Positions 28,483 through 38,333 of a stretch of 64,000 nucleotides of DNA are shown in pieces. The notes under the pieces were generated by a model, which was not told where the DNA came from, made no database searches, and worked only from the letters and a program-made list of their open reading frames with translations. This DNA is from Mesostigma viride (Eukaryota > Streptophyta > Mesostigmatophyceae > Mesostigmatales > Mesostigmataceae): contig RPFO01000059.1 in the NCBI GenBank assembly GCA_009746045.1, forward strand, positions 2,676,568 to 2,740,567. The letters are read 5' to 3'. Every line of letters starts with the position of its first letter. Position 1 is the stretch's first letter. A program made the translations under genes and the position numbers.

Positions 28483-30771
28483 CTAATGGCCATCCGTCTG
28501 GTAGGTACCACGGGAGGCCAGCAGGACATCCAGGTAAGCCTGGTAGTGAGACACATCCTCAGCATTGTCGTGCCTATCTACAGTGAGGAAAACATCGGCC
28601 CACACGCCGTCAGGGAAAAGTCCCAGGAAGGCCCAGTAGTACCTATGCTGTGTAAGAACGACCTGGCCCCGGGCCCAGTCCAGGAAACCGCAGGCAAAGA
28701 GGCGTAGGAAAGGCTCTACCGCGATCAGGCAGAGAGCCCGAAGGAGCAGGCGATGATACCGGATCCGAGGGCGCATACCCGTCGGGAAAAACAGATCTAC
28801 CAGGGGCTCCACGTTGGACGGCCACAACCGGATGTGCCGAATCTCGCGGGAACGCCACCGGCGGGCACACTGTCGCGACCCGAACGTCTCAAGGTAGTCG
28901 CTAGCCCGGGGAGGAGGATGACCCCGAGAGTCCAAACCCTGGCCCGGGATGGGCGCTGGACGACGGGCATCCCACTCTAGGATGGGCTGAAGGACGGTGC
29001 TGTACGTGGCACCCGGCACCGCAGGAAAATCTACCGTAAGAGCATCTGAGGCCATAATGCCCAGAGGCGGAGGGTAGGCCCACTGGAACCCGCCGTAGGT
29101 GTCCAAGTCATTGTGGCGCCGCGCCCAGCGGTACAGGACGCGCCGAACCAGGATCTCACCCTGGAACACCGGATCAGCCAAAATAACCATGTCGAAAGGA
29201 GGCCGATCAGTCTCAACTGGTAGGTTACGGTCCCGCGGCGCCCGACACACCTGGGAGAACCCGTAGGACATGGGCGAAATGGCCAGCTCGGCGGAGGCGC
29301 GCGGCAGGTCACACTGGCGGCAAGCGAGCGCAGACATACCATACCCGAAGACAGGCGTGTCGCGCGACTCCGGAGTCGCATGCACCACAGAAGGGGCCCG
29401 ATCCCGATCGCCCTCTGACAACTCCCGAAGGGAATCGGCAGCGCGGGTGGCGCGCGGGTCAGAGCCACTGGACCGAACAACCGCAGCCAAAGACCGCGGG
29501 GCCGAAGGGGCAGGGGCCGACGAAGGGGTAGGAACCGGCACAGGCGCAGAAGGTGCCGGTACAACAGGGGGCCGCGTCGGACCCGAGGCCGCAGGGGGTC
29601 GCGACGGACCCGCCTCCGCAACTGGCGCGCCGGTCTCTGGGGGTGGAGCACCACCAGGCCACATGTTGAAAATAGGACCCGTGGGGACAGGCAATCCGGC
29701 ATACGACTGGTTACCGTCCAAGCTCCAGTCAGGCACCGGGATCCTCTGCGGAGGACCGCCCTCCCAAAGCCTGGGAAGACCGCCCGGGTCGCTGAAGAAA
29801 CCCCGCGAGGGCGGCGCTGACGTGGTGGGCGGCTCGGACGCGGCGGCGGCGGGCGCTGCCACTGGGACGGCGGACTCGCGCCGAGGCGCAGGTACGTCAG
29901 TAGCAGGCGCAGCGGTAGCCGAAGGCGTAGGAGCTGCAGCACCAGAGGGAACCGTAGACGCCGAGGCGACCGAAGGGGAAGGGGGCACAGCTGCAACAGA
30001 CACCCCACCTGGCGTGGCTGGAGCGTGCGCCTGGGCCGCCATGAAGGCCCCGAAGGCCGCCGTCAGGGACTGGATCTGCGCCTGCATCGCAGAAACTGTC
30101 GCCGCAAGAGGATCAGGCTCACGACCAGAGCCCGAAGGGGTAGGCTCCACCGATGCGCACAGGACCGACCTCGGTGAAGACGGGACAGGGGAAGGCGCCG
30201 ACACTGAAGAGGAGGACGCCGCAGGGGAGGCCGAATACTCAGGGGAATACTGCGCCTCTACCGGCGCGTCCGTAGGGGTAGGGTCGCCAAATCCTACACC
30301 CGCGTTCTGGTCTGCTATCTCCATAAACTCTACGGCCCGTAACAGGTCGCAGGGGTTCTCATCCAGCTCCGCATCACCCTCGGCAGGAAGCCAGGGGAAC
30401 ACATCCCGTAGGCAGGAGCGGCCCACAGGGGTAGAAAGGTAGGAAAACACCCTGGGGCACTGGAGAATCGCAGCTATCTGTCCCAGGGCTGGACAGCTGG
30501 AGCCACATTCTAGCAAACAGTGGCCGGCATCGTCAAATCCGTGCAAAACAAGCTGATGCGGTTCAGCAGGGGAAGGACCGTACCACGTGACCCCGAAGAG
30601 AGCCGCCCTGACTATGCCCGCATGCTGGGCCTGGAGGGCCGGATGCACGACGCCACCCGGGAAACTAGACCGTGACACCCAACGGCCCGGAAGGGCCTCG
30701 AAGTACAGCTCAGGGTCCGGTAGGGGCAGGGACGGCAGCGGGCTCTCAGCCGGAGGGGTAGGCTCTGACAT
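28483..30771 (-). CDS. Gypsy-B ORF4: conserved 762-residue protein downstream of pol
   Basis: Starts at ATG 30771 (MSEPTPPAES), 76 bp after the pol stop, in the position where errantiviruses carry env. It has no signal peptide and no convincing membrane span. Structure: a folded N-terminal region (about 20-140; LYFEALPGRWV, HGFDDAGHCLLECG); a long Pro/Ala/Ser-rich linker with a short coiled-coil-like helix (AMQAQIQSLTAAFGAF); and a conserved C-terminal region of about 270 residues rich in Trp, Tyr, Arg and Phe. Gypsy-CD has a frameshifted homologue and Gypsy-F a C-terminal fragment, so it is an ancestral gene of the family. The intact frame in the youngest copy suggests selection. I do not recognise the family; a second structural protein or a captured host gene are both possible. 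Confidence 0.75.
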   Translation of the reverse strand: MSEPTPPAESPLPSLPLPDPELYFEALPGRWVSRSSFPGGVVHPALQAQHAGIVRAALFGVTWYGPSPAEPHQLVLHGFDDAGHCLLECGSSCPALGQIAAILQCPRVFSYLSTPVGRSCLRDVFPWLPAEGDAELDENPCDLLRAVEFMEIADQNAGVGFGDPTPTDAPVEAQYSPEYSASPAASSSSVSAPSPVPSSPRSVLCASVEPTPSGSGREPDPLAATVSAMQAQIQSLTAAFGAFMAAQAHAPATPGGVSVAAVPPSPSVASASTVPSGAAAPTPSATAAPATDVPAPRRESAVPVAAPAAAASEPPTTSAPPSRGFFSDPGGLPRLWEGGPPQRIPVPDWSLDGNQSYAGLPVPTGPIFNMWPGGAPPPETGAPVAEAGPSRPPAASGPTRPPVVPAPSAPVPVPTPSSAPAPSAPRSLAAVVRSSGSDPRATRAADSLRELSEGDRDRAPSVVHATPESRDTPVFGYGMSALACRQCDLPRASAELAISPMSYGFSQVCRAPRDRNLPVETDRPPFDMVILADPVFQGEILVRRVLYRWARRHNDLDTYGGFQWAYPPPLGIMASDALTVDFPAVPGATYSTVLQPILEWDARRPAPIPGQGLDSRGHPPPRASDYLETFGSRQCARRWRSREIRHIRLWPSNVEPLVDLFFPTGMRPRIRYHRLLLRALCLIAVEPFLRLFACGFLDWARGQVVLTQHRYYWAFLGLFPDGVWADVFLTVDRHDNAEDVSHYQAYLDVLLASRGTYQTDGH

Positions 30772-30847
30772 GACGGCTGCGGAGGGGAGGGGACAACCAA
30801 CCACCCGTCGACAGCAGACATAACATAAGAGAGGAGAAGGCCTACAA

Positions 30848-32374
30848 CTAGAGCTTGTGCAGGGTTTTATATTCCTGCAGCAGGCGACTACACCCATCTA
30901 GCTCACTCTCCGTATACCAAACCTTATCTACTTCACTACGAGCATACATCCACTTCACTTTATACTGACGCTGGGTACCGCGGCCCTTTTTGATATCTCT
31001 ATGGGCCACGATGCTTTCTACTTCGTCTTCTACTTCCCCAGTGTCAGGGTTATGCTCTAAAGGGGCAGGCGCTAACTCCCTGCCAGCGAACGTACTAGGA
31101 TGGTACAGTTTAAGCTGGCTCCTATGGAAGGTGTTTGAATGCGTTTGCCAGGAGGTAGGGATATCGACTTTATATAAGAAATTTCCTACCCTAGACAACA
31201 CATGGAAGGGTCCTAAGAAGGCGGGCCTAAGTTTGACCTTCAGTTCTGCTTCAAACTTATGAGCAAAACGGCCAACACGGGGGCCTTCTACTAATACTAG
31301 ATCTCCTATTTCTATCTCAGGTGCTCGTCTATCTAAGGAGGCACGCAACCTAGCAAGGTACTTAGCCTGAGCTTTTTGGTACCCTGAGATCGCGTGGTCA
31401 TGAGCAGTTTTCATTCTATCTAGTAAGGACTGTACACCTTCTACAGTATCTCGGGACACATCATCCTTGTCCCGTAGAGGACTAGCTAAGAGAGAGGTAG
31501 GGGTAAGGGGCTGTCTACCAGTATCTAAGAAGAAGGGCGTATATCCATGCGCAGCTTGGGGACAATTGTTGAGGGAGAACTCTACCAAACATAAATAATC
31601 CTCCCAATCACTACCCGAGCCATTAACATAGTGCCTAAGCGCTTCTTCTACTACTCTATTAAGACGCTCTACTAAATGAGAGGAGGAGGAGTGGTAGGCA
31701 GTACCGTAGGTAACCTTGGTACCGATGGCAGCGAAAAACTGCTGCCAAAAATCTGAGGTAAATAATTTATCCTTATCACTAATAAACTGCCTACTCAATC
31801 CATGATATCTATATACATTATTGAGGTATAGGCGTGCGCAATCACGTGCGGTGAGTTCTAAAGGACACGGCACAAGATGGCACATACGAGTAAAACGATC
31901 TATGAACACAAGGATTTGGGCATTGCCCCTATCATTCTTTCTAAAAGGTCCTACAAAATCCATCATGATAGAATCCCAAGGCATGATGGGGTCAGGCAAG
32001 GTCCTAGGTTCTGCTATCTGTCCTACATTATTGGGTTTCATTTCCTGGCAAGATTGACAAGTTCTAACATACTCATCTACATCCTTATAAAGGGAAGGCC
32101 AGTAATAAGAGCGGGCTACTAGGTCCCGTACCCGTTTACCACCCTGATGAGCAGCTAAGTCATGCAACTCAAAGAGCAAGGAGGAGCGACAGATAGGAGG
32201 GACATACAGGCGCCATTGAGGGGGAGAATCTGCTATCTGCACATATAAAAACCCACCTACAAATTTACAAGGGTGCTTGCCTAATTGTTGGGGATGTGCA
32301 GCAATGGCAGCTAATGCTTCCGGCTCAGTGGCCGTAAATCTACTAATAAGGCGTTCAAGATCAGAGGTAGGCAT
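30848..32374 (-). CDS. pol: Gypsy-B integrase with C-terminal chromodomain
   Basis: 508 codons from ATG 32374, although the native frame continues upstream into RNase H and is broken by a C-run indel near 32517-32530. Order: HHCC zinc finger (HDLAAHQ ... CQSCQ), DDE core with Asp in MMDFVGPF, Asp in FISDKDKLF, and Glu in SSSHLVERLNR, a GPF-type C-terminal module, then a chromodomain (EVESIVAHRDIKKG ... YKVKWMYAR ... WYTESEL) over the last 60 residues. Chromodomains steer insertion of chromoviruses to modified histones. It inserts cDNA into the genome in the nucleus. Confidence 0.93.
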   Translation of the reverse strand: MPTSDLERLISRFTATEPEALAAIAAHPQQLGKHPCKFVGGFLYVQIADSPPQWRLYVPPICRSSLLFELHDLAAHQGGKRVRDLVARSYYWPSLYKDVDEYVRTCQSCQEMKPNNVGQIAEPRTLPDPIMPWDSIMMDFVGPFRKNDRGNAQILVFIDRFTRMCHLVPCPLELTARDCARLYLNNVYRYHGLSRQFISDKDKLFTSDFWQQFFAAIGTKVTYGTAYHSSSSHLVERLNRVVEEALRHYVNGSGSDWEDYLCLVEFSLNNCPQAAHGYTPFFLDTGRQPLTPTSLLASPLRDKDDVSRDTVEGVQSLLDRMKTAHDHAISGYQKAQAKYLARLRASLDRRAPEIEIGDLVLVEGPRVGRFAHKFEAELKVKLRPAFLGPFHVLSRVGNFLYKVDIPTSWQTHSNTFHRSQLKLYHPSTFAGRELAPAPLEHNPDTGEVEDEVESIVAHRDIKKGRGTQRQYKVKWMYARSEVDKVWYTESELDGCSRLLQEYKTLHKL

Positions 32375-32484
32375 CGCTACAGAAGTATCCAGAACAGGTT
32401 TAAAGAGATCTCCTACCGCCTTGCCAAAGAGAAGGGGAGGTCCTAGAGGGACTACGTTTTCATAAGACTTTCCTGACCTAGTCG

Positions 32485-34635
32485 CTATATGGCTAAGCGG
32501 TATAGAAATTTTATTTTTCCCCTCCCCCCCACCGAGGCCACGGGAAGGGCCTCACACGGGAGAGAGAGTCCTACGTGAGAAAGGAGATCAGGCATGCGAA
32601 CAGCTGTATGAAAGAGGTAGGCATAGGATTCATCATCAGGTAGTTCACCATAAGGGGTTACACCCATAGTAGTAGGAACTAGAGTAGTATTGAGAACATC
32701 AAGGTCCTCGAAGAAGGAATAGTCTGCACGACGAGAGAGTGCATCTGGTACTATGTTATCTACACCCTTGACATACTGAAGTTTAAAAGGGGAAAACTGT
32801 GCTAAAAATTCCATCCAGCGCGCTTGCCGAGGGGTAAGGTTGGGTTGGGAGAGAAGATGGGTAAGGGGACGATGATCCGTTTGGATAACTAACCTATAAG
32901 GATCTAGCTCACAGGGTTCATTCAGGCAGACATCAAATTGAGCACCTTTAAGGAAGTGCTGCCACGCGTGGCAACAATACACCACAGCTAAGAGTTCCTG
33001 CTGGTGTACGGGATAGTTACGCTCCGCAGGGAGCATTGTCCTAGAGATATACTCAATTGGCTGTAAGCCCTGACCCTGATCCTGGAGAAGGACACCACCT
33101 ATAGCTACTTTACTAGCATCTGTAGCCACAACAAAGGGTTTAGTAGTATCCGGTAGGATGAGTACAGGAGGGGAAAGGAGTAGGGATTTTAGGCACTGAA
33201 AAGCCGACTGACATTCACTACTCCAAACAAAGGGGATATCCTTCTTTAATAAATGATTAATAGGGGCTGCTATAGTTGCGAAACGCGGGATAAAACGCCT
33301 ATAGTAAGAAGCAATTCCTAGGAAACTACGTACACCTTTAACGTCGGTAGGAGTAGGCCATTCCTGAATTGACTTAGTTTTATCCGGGTCGGTAGCGACC
33401 CCGGCATCTGACAGAACGTGCCCTAAAAATGGGACACTCCTACCCGAACGCACTTTAGCACGGCGCGCCCACAAAGAATTTTCAGCCATTATTTCTAATA
33501 CTTTCTTTAAATCACGTAGGTGCGTTTCAAAATCAGGAGAGTAAATAAGAATATCATCTAAGTAAGCTTGAGCACAAGAACGGTCATGCTCAGATAAAGA
33601 AACAGAGGAGAAGGAAGGATCCTTTAGATCAGAGGACACCTGAGGAAGATGAGAATTTCCCATAACAGGTCTAAGCACTTCATTCATTAACATTTGAAAA
33701 GAGGCAGGCGAGTTACAGAGTCCCATAGCCGCTACTCTAAACTGGTAATGACCAAAAGGGGTAGCAAAGGCGGTTTTATGGCAATCCTCAGGAGCTATCC
33801 GCAACTGCCAAAAACCATCCGCACAATCCAGTACTGTGAAACAAGTGGAACCTTTAACCTTATTAAATATATCATCAATACGAGGTAGAGGGTATTTAGA
33901 CTTCACAGTAATATCATTCAACTTCCTATAATCAGTAACTAGGCGAAACTTGCCATTTGGCTTAGGAACTAACAGGACACCAGCTGAGTAGGGGGAGTTA
34001 CTAGGCTCTATCAATCCTGCTTCTAATAATGACACTAAAATCTGTTTTAGTTCCTTTAACTCGGTAGGGCCCATTCTATACATCGGAGAGTGCGTAGGAA
34101 CTGCACCGTCCTTGATAACTACACGGTGTAAAACAGAACGAGGAGGAGGATAAGAAGGAGTCTTTTCTTCAAAAACCTTTGAGGAATCTATCACAGCCAT
34201 GTATCTTACTATTTCATTTTCAGTAAATCCCACTCCTATTGTATCCACTGTGTTTATATCTATATCCACACTATTATTAGTGATAGGTATCTCCTGTACT
34301 TCTAACTGAAGGAACATACATAATAAATATCCATATTCCTTTAGTTCAGAACGCAACTCATCATTGGACATTAATACTTCAGGTATAGGTCTTACAGGAG
34401 GATCAACAGGTGTAGGAGGAGTAATATCTACCAAGGATAAATTTTCCAATCTATAATGACGTTCAGGTACCCAGTAAGAGCTATCTGGAAACCAAATGAC
34501 CATGGTATCATAATTAATAGTAATCTTATTATCCTGGTGCCAATCTAATCCTAGTAATACATCAGCGGTAGTGATAGGGCCTATAGTGGCCGTCAGGTTG
34601 ACAGTACGTCCTTGTATAACCATGGGAAGGGACAC
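32485..34635 (-). CDS. pol: Gypsy-B pol: protease end, reverse transcriptase, RNase H
   Basis: 716 codons. The ATG at 34635 is internal: two single-base deletions, near 34735 and 34805, cut off the protease active site (DSGA), which lies upstream in another frame. RT motifs (VLDCADGFWQL, MGLCNSPASFQ, AYLDDILIYS) and RNase H (TDASKVAIGGVL, TDHRPL, VPDALSR) are intact. The family-specific insertion of about 25 residues sits just before YLDD. It ends at 32485 by the C-run frameshift instead of continuing into integrase as in Gypsy-CD. Confidence 0.93.
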   Translation of the reverse strand: MSLPMVIQGRTVNLTATIGPITTADVLLGLDWHQDNKITINYDTMVIWFPDSSYWVPERHYRLENLSLVDITPPTPVDPPVRPIPEVLMSNDELRSELKEYGYLLCMFLQLEVQEIPITNNSVDIDINTVDTIGVGFTENEIVRYMAVIDSSKVFEEKTPSYPPPRSVLHRVVIKDGAVPTHSPMYRMGPTELKELKQILVSLLEAGLIEPSNSPYSAGVLLVPKPNGKFRLVTDYRKLNDITVKSKYPLPRIDDIFNKVKGSTCFTVLDCADGFWQLRIAPEDCHKTAFATPFGHYQFRVAAMGLCNSPASFQMLMNEVLRPVMGNSHLPQVSSDLKDPSFSSVSLSEHDRSCAQAYLDDILIYSPDFETHLRDLKKVLEIMAENSLWARRAKVRSGRSVPFLGHVLSDAGVATDPDKTKSIQEWPTPTDVKGVRSFLGIASYYRRFIPRFATIAAPINHLLKKDIPFVWSSECQSAFQCLKSLLLSPPVLILPDTTKPFVVATDASKVAIGGVLLQDQGQGLQPIEYISRTMLPAERNYPVHQQELLAVVYCCHAWQHFLKGAQFDVCLNEPCELDPYRLVIQTDHRPLTHLLSQPNLTPRQARWMEFLAQFSPFKLQYVKGVDNIVPDALSRRADYSFFEDLDVLNTTLVPTTMGVTPYGELPDDESYAYLFHTAVRMPDLLSHVGLSLPCEALPVASVGGRGKIKFLYRLAI

Positions 34636-34958
34636 CGTACCCGGGGAATGACTGGTGCGACCATCAGCATAATGAACAGTAACGGGTTTGGTGTGAGGGG
34701 TAGGGACTAGTCCTAAACGCCTAACTAGGGCTCGCTCACAAAGGAGCTAGCCGCACCGCTATCTACCAACACAGAGACATTCAAGAGTTCATCAGCATGC
34801 AGAAAGGGTCTACAACAGTGTGAGGGACGGTTAAACCACCATTCAAGAACATAAGAGGACGCACACGTAGTGGTAGGGAAGATTCAGCTCCTACAGAGGT
34901 TATAAAAACAGGCAGGCAAAAATTTTTATCTGGGGTACTATCTAAGGACCTGTCCAGG
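34636..34958 (-). pseudogene. pol: Gypsy-B protease N-terminal region
   Basis: Retains the coding pattern of the protease (VLVDSGAASS region) but with one-base losses at about 34735 (GGGCTCGCTC versus GGGCCTCACTC) and about 34805 (GCATGCAGAAAGGG versus GCATGCAAGAAGGGG). Upstream of both, the frame is +1 relative to gag, as in the other copies. Confidence 0.8.
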
Positions 34959-36713
34959 TTACCCCCGGCTGACAGGCCTACTGTTCCCCCTCCCCCCCAA
35001 ATCCATAGGAACTAACCCCGAAGAAGACCCTGGCGAAAAAGCCACTGCTGGAGGGTCACGAGGGAGCGAAGAGGGTGCGGGAGCCTGATTATCATAGGGG
35101 AACCCTGGGGATCCTGTCTGCACAGCATTCAGCCTACTAGGGGTAGCTGAAGGAATGCGTCCTGAAGTAGGACGAATAGGAGCACGCTGAGGGGTACGAG
35201 GAGGGCGAGCGTCGGGATGAGGGGGAGCACCCGAAAGGAACTTGGGGCACTCACGTTTAAGATGACCTACTTCCTTACAATGATAGCATGTGATATGAGA
35301 GACATCAAGGGCTGAAAGGTCAGTAACACAGATATCTAATTCTTCTACATAGGAGTTCTCCTCCTCAGGGGTAAGGATAATATTATTAATACGGGAACGG
35401 GTAGGAAGAGAAGGGGTGGTGAAGAAATCTGCTACACGCAAGAGATGCTGGCGCACATGCTTGAGGGGCAGATCAGTAAAACGGTAGGCAGAGAACTGGC
35501 GCTTGACTTCACGTAATAAGGGTCTACTGAGGCCTTGGAGGAAGCGAGCACGTACTTCTGCACCCGACAAATCCCTAATTCGTACCATCTGAGCATCAAA
35601 CTCTTTCATATACTCCTTAAATGATTTAGTACCCTGCTGCAAGGTACCAAAGGCTAATCTATCCTGCCAATCTGAATCAGGAGGGACTAAATGGTTCTCT
35701 AAACGCTTAAACAATTCTGCTACAGAGTTAGGGTAGGCATGAGAGGCCAAAGACTCACACTGAATGAGGTTAGCAAGCTCAGGAGTAATACAGGTTGTGA
35801 GATAGTGAGGAACTAATACAGCATCAGAAAGACGCCATCTATTATGATTCTGCCACGACTCCGTGTTCTGGGTAAGCAACATAATAAAGGTGAAAAACTG
35901 TTGAGGGGTAGACTTGACATCCAGCTTGGGAAGGTTAGCAAAGAGGGGAAGAGCAGGGGGCTTAGGGGGATTAGAAGAGTCAGTTTTTCCCATAGGGCCA
36001 CTATCTTCCACTGCTACATAAGCGGGATAGAAGGAAGGAAGAGGAAAAGTCTTGGGTAGGGGTCTAGAAGGGGCCACCGTTTCAGGCTGGTGCCCATAAG
36101 AGAAGGGGACAGTATATTGCTCACGAAGAGAGGAATAGGCAAAATGATCATAATTTCTGTCATCTAAGGGCATGGTGCTGAAATCACTATTAACTTCTAA
36201 ATCAGCCACACGGGTAGGGACCTGGGCTGCCTCATAGGCCGTCTCAGGGTAGGACCAGGAAGCAGGTGGGTAAAAGGGAACTGCACTAGGGCGCCCAGAA
36301 GGACCGACAGGGGCAGAGGCACGACCCGTGTTAAGAGCAGGCATGGAAGGCACAGGGTGGGAAGGAGGCCTAAAAACATTGTTAGTTAGTGAGGACCTGC
36401 TGGAGGGTTGAGCCAAGGTTGCAGGAGGGGCAGGGGCCTGGTTCAGGGTAAGGGAAGGGTCATCACTAAATCTGACTTGCATACGTTGACGTTGTTCATA
36501 GGTAGGAGGGGTAAGTGAGGGACGACGGCGACCATCAGCAAGAGGAGAAGGAGGTGAGGCACGAAGGTTACCTTGAGGAGTGAGATGGTGCACCGTTTCA
36601 AGTGAGTCCCGTCGGTTACCACGATTGTTGTTATGGTTGTTATTATTATTATTATTACTCATAGTAGGAGTATTGGTAGGTATAGGCGACATGTTACCAC
36701 CCACTGGATCCAT
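34959..36713 (-). CDS. gag: Gypsy-B gag, intact
   Basis: 584 residues from ATG 36713 (MDPVGGNMSPIP). Features: a poly-Asn stretch (20-32) from AAT repeats; a Pro/Ser-rich region; a retrotransposon-gag capsid-like domain (about 270-450, containing WQDRLAFGTLQQG and EFDAQMVRIRDLSG); and a CCHC knuckle (CYHCKEVGHLKREC) near 475. The last codons read SRG then TAA. Pol is open across this stop in the +1 frame. Two 3' splice-site-like sequences lie 30 and 60 bp before the ATG. Forms the particle and packages RNA. Confidence 0.95.
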   Translation of the reverse strand: MDPVGGNMSPIPTNTPTMSNNNNNNNHNNNRGNRRDSLETVHHLTPQGNLRASPPSPLADGRRRPSLTPPTYEQRQRMQVRFSDDPSLTLNQAPAPPATLAQPSSRSSLTNNVFRPPSHPVPSMPALNTGRASAPVGPSGRPSAVPFYPPASWSYPETAYEAAQVPTRVADLEVNSDFSTMPLDDRNYDHFAYSSLREQYTVPFSYGHQPETVAPSRPLPKTFPLPSFYPAYVAVEDSGPMGKTDSSNPPKPPALPLFANLPKLDVKSTPQQFFTFIMLLTQNTESWQNHNRWRLSDAVLVPHYLTTCITPELANLIQCESLASHAYPNSVAELFKRLENHLVPPDSDWQDRLAFGTLQQGTKSFKEYMKEFDAQMVRIRDLSGAEVRARFLQGLSRPLLREVKRQFSAYRFTDLPLKHVRQHLLRVADFFTTPSLPTRSRINNIILTPEEENSYVEELDICVTDLSALDVSHITCYHCKEVGHLKRECPKFLSGAPPHPDARPPRTPQRAPIRPTSGRIPSATPSRLNAVQTGSPGFPYDNQAPAPSSLPRDPPAVAFSPGSSSGLVPMDLGGRGNSRPVSRG

Positions 36714-36837
36714 TTTTGTTTAAGTAAATGATCAAAAATCTAACTGAAAGCAACAAGGATAAAGGACAAGGCCTAATATAAGGCAAGGAAAGAAAAGGAA
36801 AAGATTTTAATGGCTTAAAAGAAGGAAACAATTTAAA
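36714..36837 (-). promoter_or_regulatory. Candidate 3' splice sites between ORF1 and gag (Gypsy-B)
   Basis: On the minus strand a long pyrimidine-rich tract (CTTTTCCTTTTCTTTCCTTG) leads to TATATTAG/GC (AG at 36773-36774), and a second site CTTGTTGCTTTCAG/T has its AG at 36744-36745. Both resemble spliceosomal acceptors and are conserved in copies A, C and partly E. Paired with the donor at 37240 they would remove ORF1 and bring gag close to the 5' leader. Confidence 0.55.
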
Positions 36838-37230
36838 TCAATCCTTTTTAACAACAGTAATGGATAGGGAACCGAATTCTAAGGTGAGAGGAGTATCTAA
36901 GCTAGATGAGGATGCAGCCCTCTTAGGGGGAGACGAAGGAGGGGTAGCAAAATCTAGAGCTTCTACAGGAGGGCGACCATGAGGAGTAGAACGTACGTGT
37001 AGGCCTAGATCTGATACGCTATGGTCTATAAGGAATTGTTGAGCTTCCTCGAAGGTAACAAATTTCTTATACCTAATTACATTATATGTACGATTTTGCA
37101 CTATCTTCCTAGCATCTGACCAAGAGAGGAAAATGGCTGACCATTGAGGGGTAATAACTACGTAATACTTAGCTAAACTATTATCACTAGATGAATGGGA
37201 AGGCGCAGTAAAAACACGACGTTGACTCAT
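36838..37230 (-). CDS. Gypsy-B ORF1: RNase H1 hybrid-binding-like (Cauli_VI) protein
   Basis: 130 residues from ATG 37230. Same domain as at 19731-20123: YYVV, IFLSW, DARKIV, RYKKF, FEEAQQFL at about 20-68. The Trp in FLSW and the basic/aromatic RYKKF block are the positions that contact nucleic acid in RNase H1 family domains. It lies inside the candidate intron 37240-36744, so it would be made from unspliced RNA while gag could be made from spliced RNA. Separate from pol, unlike cellular RNase H1 where the domain is fused to the nuclease. Confidence 0.8.
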   Translation of the reverse strand: MSQRRVFTAPSHSSSDNSLAKYYVVITPQWSAIFLSWSDARKIVQNRTYNVIRYKKFVTFEEAQQFLIDHSVSDLGLHVRSTPHGRPPVEALDFATPPSSPPKRAASSSSLDTPLTLEFGSLSITVVKKD

Positions 37231-37760
37231 GATAACTCACCTGGCGTGTCTTGTGATGTCAAGCTAGACGAGGTAGGGGTAGGCGACTTAGCTGGACGAT
37301 CTGGATCACCGAAAGAAGAAGGAGGGCGGAGTTTCCAGCTCTCGTCCTAAGTCAGCGGCCGGATATCCAGCGCTCGTCCTAACACAGCGCCCCGTAACTC
37401 TGCGGGTGCGGCCGTCTAATAAAGCAGCAGCACAAGGAAAAAGGTGTAGGTACTGCGACGCTAATCGTCTCCGAACAGTAATACTCCCCTATCTAAGACA
37501 GGAAACAACCGTAAGCAGGAAAACAAGGCGAAGGACAGGCTAACTACGAAAGGATTTATCCGCTGCGAGCAGGTCTAGCTTCTAGGTAGAGCGTGTCCCG
37601 AAACGGGCAGCACTACTCTCCTAGCTTGAAGGCGACCCGCCCATTACCTATCAAGGAAGTGTCGACTTCTTGTTCCTGGACGCGGAAGGGGTCTTGAAAG
37701 GTGTATGTGGCAAGGGATAGTCGTCTCGTTCACTACCTACTGAAGTTCCTCCGGAACCAT
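37231..37760 (-). other. Gypsy-B leader: primer-binding site and splice-donor-like site
   Basis: 530 bp without a supported gene. Next to the 5' LTR the minus strand reads A then TGGTTCCGGAGGAACTT, a candidate tRNA primer site. At the far end, CCAG/GTGAGT (GT at 37240-37239) matches a 5' splice site 10 bp before the ORF1 ATG. Confidence 0.65.
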
Positions 37761-38333
37761 TGTTACGCCGCGGATATCTACCTCCACCTCTACCTCTAAT
37801 GGGCCTGATACTACCTAAACTGGTCAGGCCTCCTCTACTCAACCCTCTGGCGAAAGACGAACGTGACGGAGCTGATCTCAATGCATTAACGTAAGTGTTA
37901 CTATAATACGCCATACAACCATTTATCAAAACCCGTTTACTCCAGGAATAGAGGAAGGAAACACAACTACACTGCCGTGACCCAAGCCTAAATGTGTTAA
38001 TTCATTTAACACACGCCGAGTGCACACACAAGGGGTAGAACGCGCATAAATGGTCACCAACGGTCCAACACGCTCGAGCCGACATGGCCCTCGCCTACAG
38101 ATGCACGCTGGTCCACTACATCCACTGATGCACGCTGGTCCACTACATTCTACCACAGGATCAGGACCACTAGTAAAGTACGCGGCGCGGCGCCCAACGG
38201 CACCCAATGTACCACAGTACTGTTACGAGGACAATAATGTCCCGGTAGGAGCCTAAACGTAAACCTAGGGACAACCGAGGCAAAAGACCTAATTTACGTC
38301 CGTAACTACAACGAATTGTTACGCGACGTAACA
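37761..38333 (-). repeat. Gypsy-B 5' LTR (573 bp)
   Basis: TGTTACG...CGTAACA. Differs from the 3' LTR at CCTCC(A/G)CC, CCTA(A/T)ATG and CTCG(A/G)GCC. Confidence 0.95.

Larger units (their letters stand above)
27541..38333 (-). mobile_element. Gypsy-B: near-complete chromovirus with accessory ORFs
   Basis: 10793 bp with two 573-bp LTRs that I see differing at only about three positions, and AATAG duplicated at 27536-27540 and 38334-38338. Minus-strand order: 5' LTR, leader with primer-binding site, ORF1, gag, pol (PR-RT-RH-INT-chromodomain), ORF4, polypurine tract, 3' LTR. Damage is limited to small indels in the protease and at the C-run between RNase H and integrase. It is the best reference copy of the family. 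Confidence 0.95.

Noticed and set aside
29270-30442. Long plus-strand ORF (390 codons) opposite Gypsy-B ORF4, and its equivalent at 39682-40800
   Set aside because: GC-rich antisense shadow; composition is low-complexity Gly/Ala and the minus-strand ORF has the conserved domains.
28483-30771. ORF4 as an envelope gene
   Set aside because: No signal peptide, transmembrane segment or fusion-peptide-like region; only its position is env-like.
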